Notes under the pieces: model-generated
Seen by the model: the letters and a program-made list of their open reading frames with translations, nothing else
The model's database searches: none
Told to the model about the DNA's origin: nothing
Origin: Algibacter sp045066735
Lineage (GTDB): Bacteria > Bacteroidota > Bacteroidia > Flavobacteriales > Flavobacteriaceae
Length of the DNA stretch: 64,000 bases
Assembly: GCF_045066735.1 (NCBI RefSeq)
Contig: NZ_JBISHH010000026.1
Span: 186,001 to 250,000 of the forward strand
Reading direction: 5' to 3'
Shown: positions 62,733-64,000 of the stretch, in pieces
How the letters are laid out: each line of letters opens with the position of its first letter
Numbering within the stretch: position 1 is the first letter of the stretch
Position numbers and translations under genes: made by a program

Positions 62733-63830
62733 ATGATTAAAAAGATTTTTTTAGCAGTAATAGCCTTAACATTTATAGTGGCATGTAGTTCATCATCATC
62801 AGATGATAGTCCATCGGTAAGTCCCGATAATTTTGACAGAGGCGCCTTATTAACCAATTTGGCAGATAATATCATTATTCCTGCATATCAAGATTTATCG
62901 GCTAAATTAGAAACTTTAACAGCAGATAAAGATGCTTTCGTAGCTGATGCAAATCAAACTAATTTAGATAACTTAAGAGCATCTTGGTTAGAAGCTTATA
63001 AAGTTTGGCAACATGTTGAAATGTTCAATATTGGTAAAGCTGAAGAGTTAACCTATAGTTTTCAAATGAATATCTATCCGGTTTCTACAACAGATGTTGA
63101 AGCGAATATTTCTGCTGGAAATGCCGATTTAACGCACGTTAATAATAACGATGCCGTTGGTTTCCCTGCTGTAGATTATATGCTTTACGGTGTTGCAGAC
63201 AGTGATGCTGCTATTTTAACTAAGTATGAAGATGATAAGTATAAAGCTTATTTATCAGATTTAGTAAACCAAATGGAAAGCTTAACCGAAACTGTTTTAA
63301 CAGATTGGACTTCTAATTACCGTGCAACTTTTGTTAGCTCGACTTCCAATACAGTAACGAGTTCTTTAAATAAGTTTGTAAACGATTATATCTTTTACTT
63401 CGAAAAAAGTTTAAGAGCGAATAAGTTTGGAATTCCAGGAGGTGTTTTTTCAACAGATCCTTTACCAGAAAAGGTAGAAGCTTTCTATAATCAAGAAGTT
63501 TCAAAAACATTAGCTTTAGAAGCTTTAACAGCTTTTCAAAATACATTAAACGGTACTTATTATAATTCTAGTGCTACTGGCGAAAGTTTTAAAACCTATT
63601 TAACTGAATTGGAACGTACCGATTTAAGTACTTTATTAAATACAAGAATAGATGCAGCAAGAGCAAAAATTAATCTTTTAGATGATAATTTTTACTCACA
63701 AGTAAATAGCGATAATGTTAAAATGACAGAAGCTTATGATGCTTTACAATTAGTAGTAGTATCATTAAAAGTAGATATGCTACAGGCTTTCAATGTGAGC
63801 GTCGATTATGTTGATGCCGATGGCGATTAA
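62733..63830 (+). CDS. Imelysin-family (M75-like) lipoprotein without a canonical GxHxxE motif
   Basis: A 365-residue lipoprotein (lipobox IVACSSSSSDD) of the imelysin/IrpA-like family, a helical bundle implicated in iron acquisition. The first domain has ASWLEAYKVWQHVEMFNIG, a family marker. The segment where most imelysins carry GxHxxE reads G143-F-P-A-V-D148, so both His and Glu are absent. Sequence is otherwise intact. I use ATG 62733 because it gives a normal signal; ATG 62724 adds three residues. Its neighbours are DUF4856 upstream and an HTTM protein downstream. Confidence 0.88.
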   Translation: MIKKIFLAVIALTFIVACSSSSSDDSPSVSPDNFDRGALLTNLADNIIIPAYQDLSAKLETLTADKDAFVADANQTNLDNLRASWLEAYKVWQHVEMFNIGKAEELTYSFQMNIYPVSTTDVEANISAGNADLTHVNNNDAVGFPAVDYMLYGVADSDAAILTKYEDDKYKAYLSDLVNQMESLTETVLTDWTSNYRATFVSSTSNTVTSSLNKFVNDYIFYFEKSLRANKFGIPGGVFSTDPLPEKVEAFYNQEVSKTLALEALTAFQNTLNGTYYNSSATGESFKTYLTELERTDLSTLLNTRIDAARAKINLLDDNFYSQVNSDNVKMTEAYDALQLVVVSLKVDMLQAFNVSVDYVDADGD

Positions 63831-63848
63831 AAACATATAAATATTACT

Positions 63849-63883
63849 AAAAAGGTTGTCTAATAAAAAGGCAACCTTTTTTG
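63849..63883 (+). terminator. Terminator-like hairpin after imelysin
   Basis: AAAAAGGTTGTC (63849-63860) pairs with GGCAACCTTTTT (63870-63881; one G-U pair) around a 9-base loop, with T-run on the descending side. It lies 19 bases after the imelysin stop, suggesting partial separation from the next gene. Confidence 0.82.
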
Positions 63884-63915
63884 CGTATCACTAAATTGAA
63901 TAGAAAAACTTTTTA

Positions 63916-64000
63916 ATGAAACTGAGTATAAGCACATATTTAAATAAAACTACAAGCGCAGCCCCATTGGCTGTGTTTCGTGTTTTCTTTGGTATCATGA
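63916..64000 (+). CDS. HTTM/vitamin-K-dependent gamma-carboxylase-like membrane protein, N-terminal fragment
   Basis: The gene begins at ATG 63916 and runs off the window after 28 codons. The opening, with TSAAPLAVFRVFFGIM, resembles HTTM-domain proteins of Bacteroidota, which have a conserved Pro-Leu-Ala-Xaa-Phe-Arg start followed by a membrane helix. In this phylum it is often found after imelysin and DUF4856 genes. Only 28 residues are available, so the call is tentative. Confidence 0.6.
   Translation, partial: MKLSISTYLNKTTSAAPLAVFRVFFGIM

Noticed and set aside
1..64000. tRNA, rRNA, CRISPR, transposase, integrase or prophage genes
   Set aside because: None was found by eye: no repeat-spacer arrays, no cloverleaf-like GGTTCGAATCC arms in gaps, and no mobile-element proteins. 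Small RNAs could be missed.

Overview
The window looks like chromosomal DNA of a marine member of the Flavobacteriaceae (Bacteroidota). The support is AT-rich DNA, start codons without clear Shine-Dalgarno sequences, lipoproteins with short acidic or Ser/Asp-rich tails after the Cys, C-terminal type IX secretion (T9SS) sorting domains ending in Ile-Val-Lys-type tails, and gene families typical of algal-polysaccharide degraders. I saw no tRNA, rRNA, CRISPR array, insertion sequence or prophage. Nearly every gene appears intact; only the two edge genes are cut.

Layout. (1) 1-7100: the tail of a MoxR ATPase, an acyltransferase, and two aconitases of different classes in tandem (AcnB type, then mitochondrial-type AcnA), each followed by a clear terminator. 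(2) 7407-35614: a secreted carbohydrate-degradation block with five Cys-type S1 sulfatases, GH97, GH120, GH39 and GH3 enzymes, an SGNH hydrolase, an alpha/beta esterase, a sialate-O-acetylesterase-like enzyme, an alginate-lyase-family multidomain T9SS protein, a beta-helix/LRR T9SS protein and two secreted proteins of uncertain function. It has no SusC/SusD pair and no regulator within the window. (3) 35841-42589: a compact operon that reads as non-phosphorylative L-fucose catabolism: UxaA-type dehydratase, ketodeoxyfuconate dehydrogenase (SDR), FAH-family hydrolase, fuconolactonase, fucose dehydrogenase (SDR), FucP symporter and mutarotase. (4) 42884-48741: a flavoprotein, two small envelope proteins, a sulfurtransferase, a TRIC/UPF0126 membrane protein and an outlying GH30 hydrolase. 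(5) 49050-56163: a conserved Bacteroidota membrane/chaperone module (RDD, SpoIIM-like, membrane protein, DUF4129, DUF4350, MoxR, DUF58). (6) 56277-64000: peptidase T, dihydroorotate dehydrogenase, a T9SS-exported metzincin protease, HMG-CoA lyase, and a DUF4856-imelysin-HTTM locus that runs off the right edge.

How it fits together. Regions 2 and 3 form one functional unit: sulfatases and esterases strip sulfate and acyl groups, beta-xylosidase-type enzymes (GH120, GH39, GH3), GH97 and a lyase-like protein break the glycan outside the cytoplasm, and the operon imports L-fucose and oxidises it to pyruvate and lactate. The inferred substrate is a sulfated, probably acetylated glycan containing fucose and xylose and perhaps uronic acid. 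No fucosidase or fucanase of a family I recognise is in the window, so the enzyme releasing fucose must be elsewhere or be one of the unassigned proteins.

The items most worth a second look are the beta-helix/LRR chimera, the unassigned secreted proteins at 21707 and 32430, the SDR with Asn in place of the catalytic Lys, the mosaic fucose pathway, the imelysin without its GxHxxE motif, and several perfect or near-perfect palindromes upstream of individual genes.
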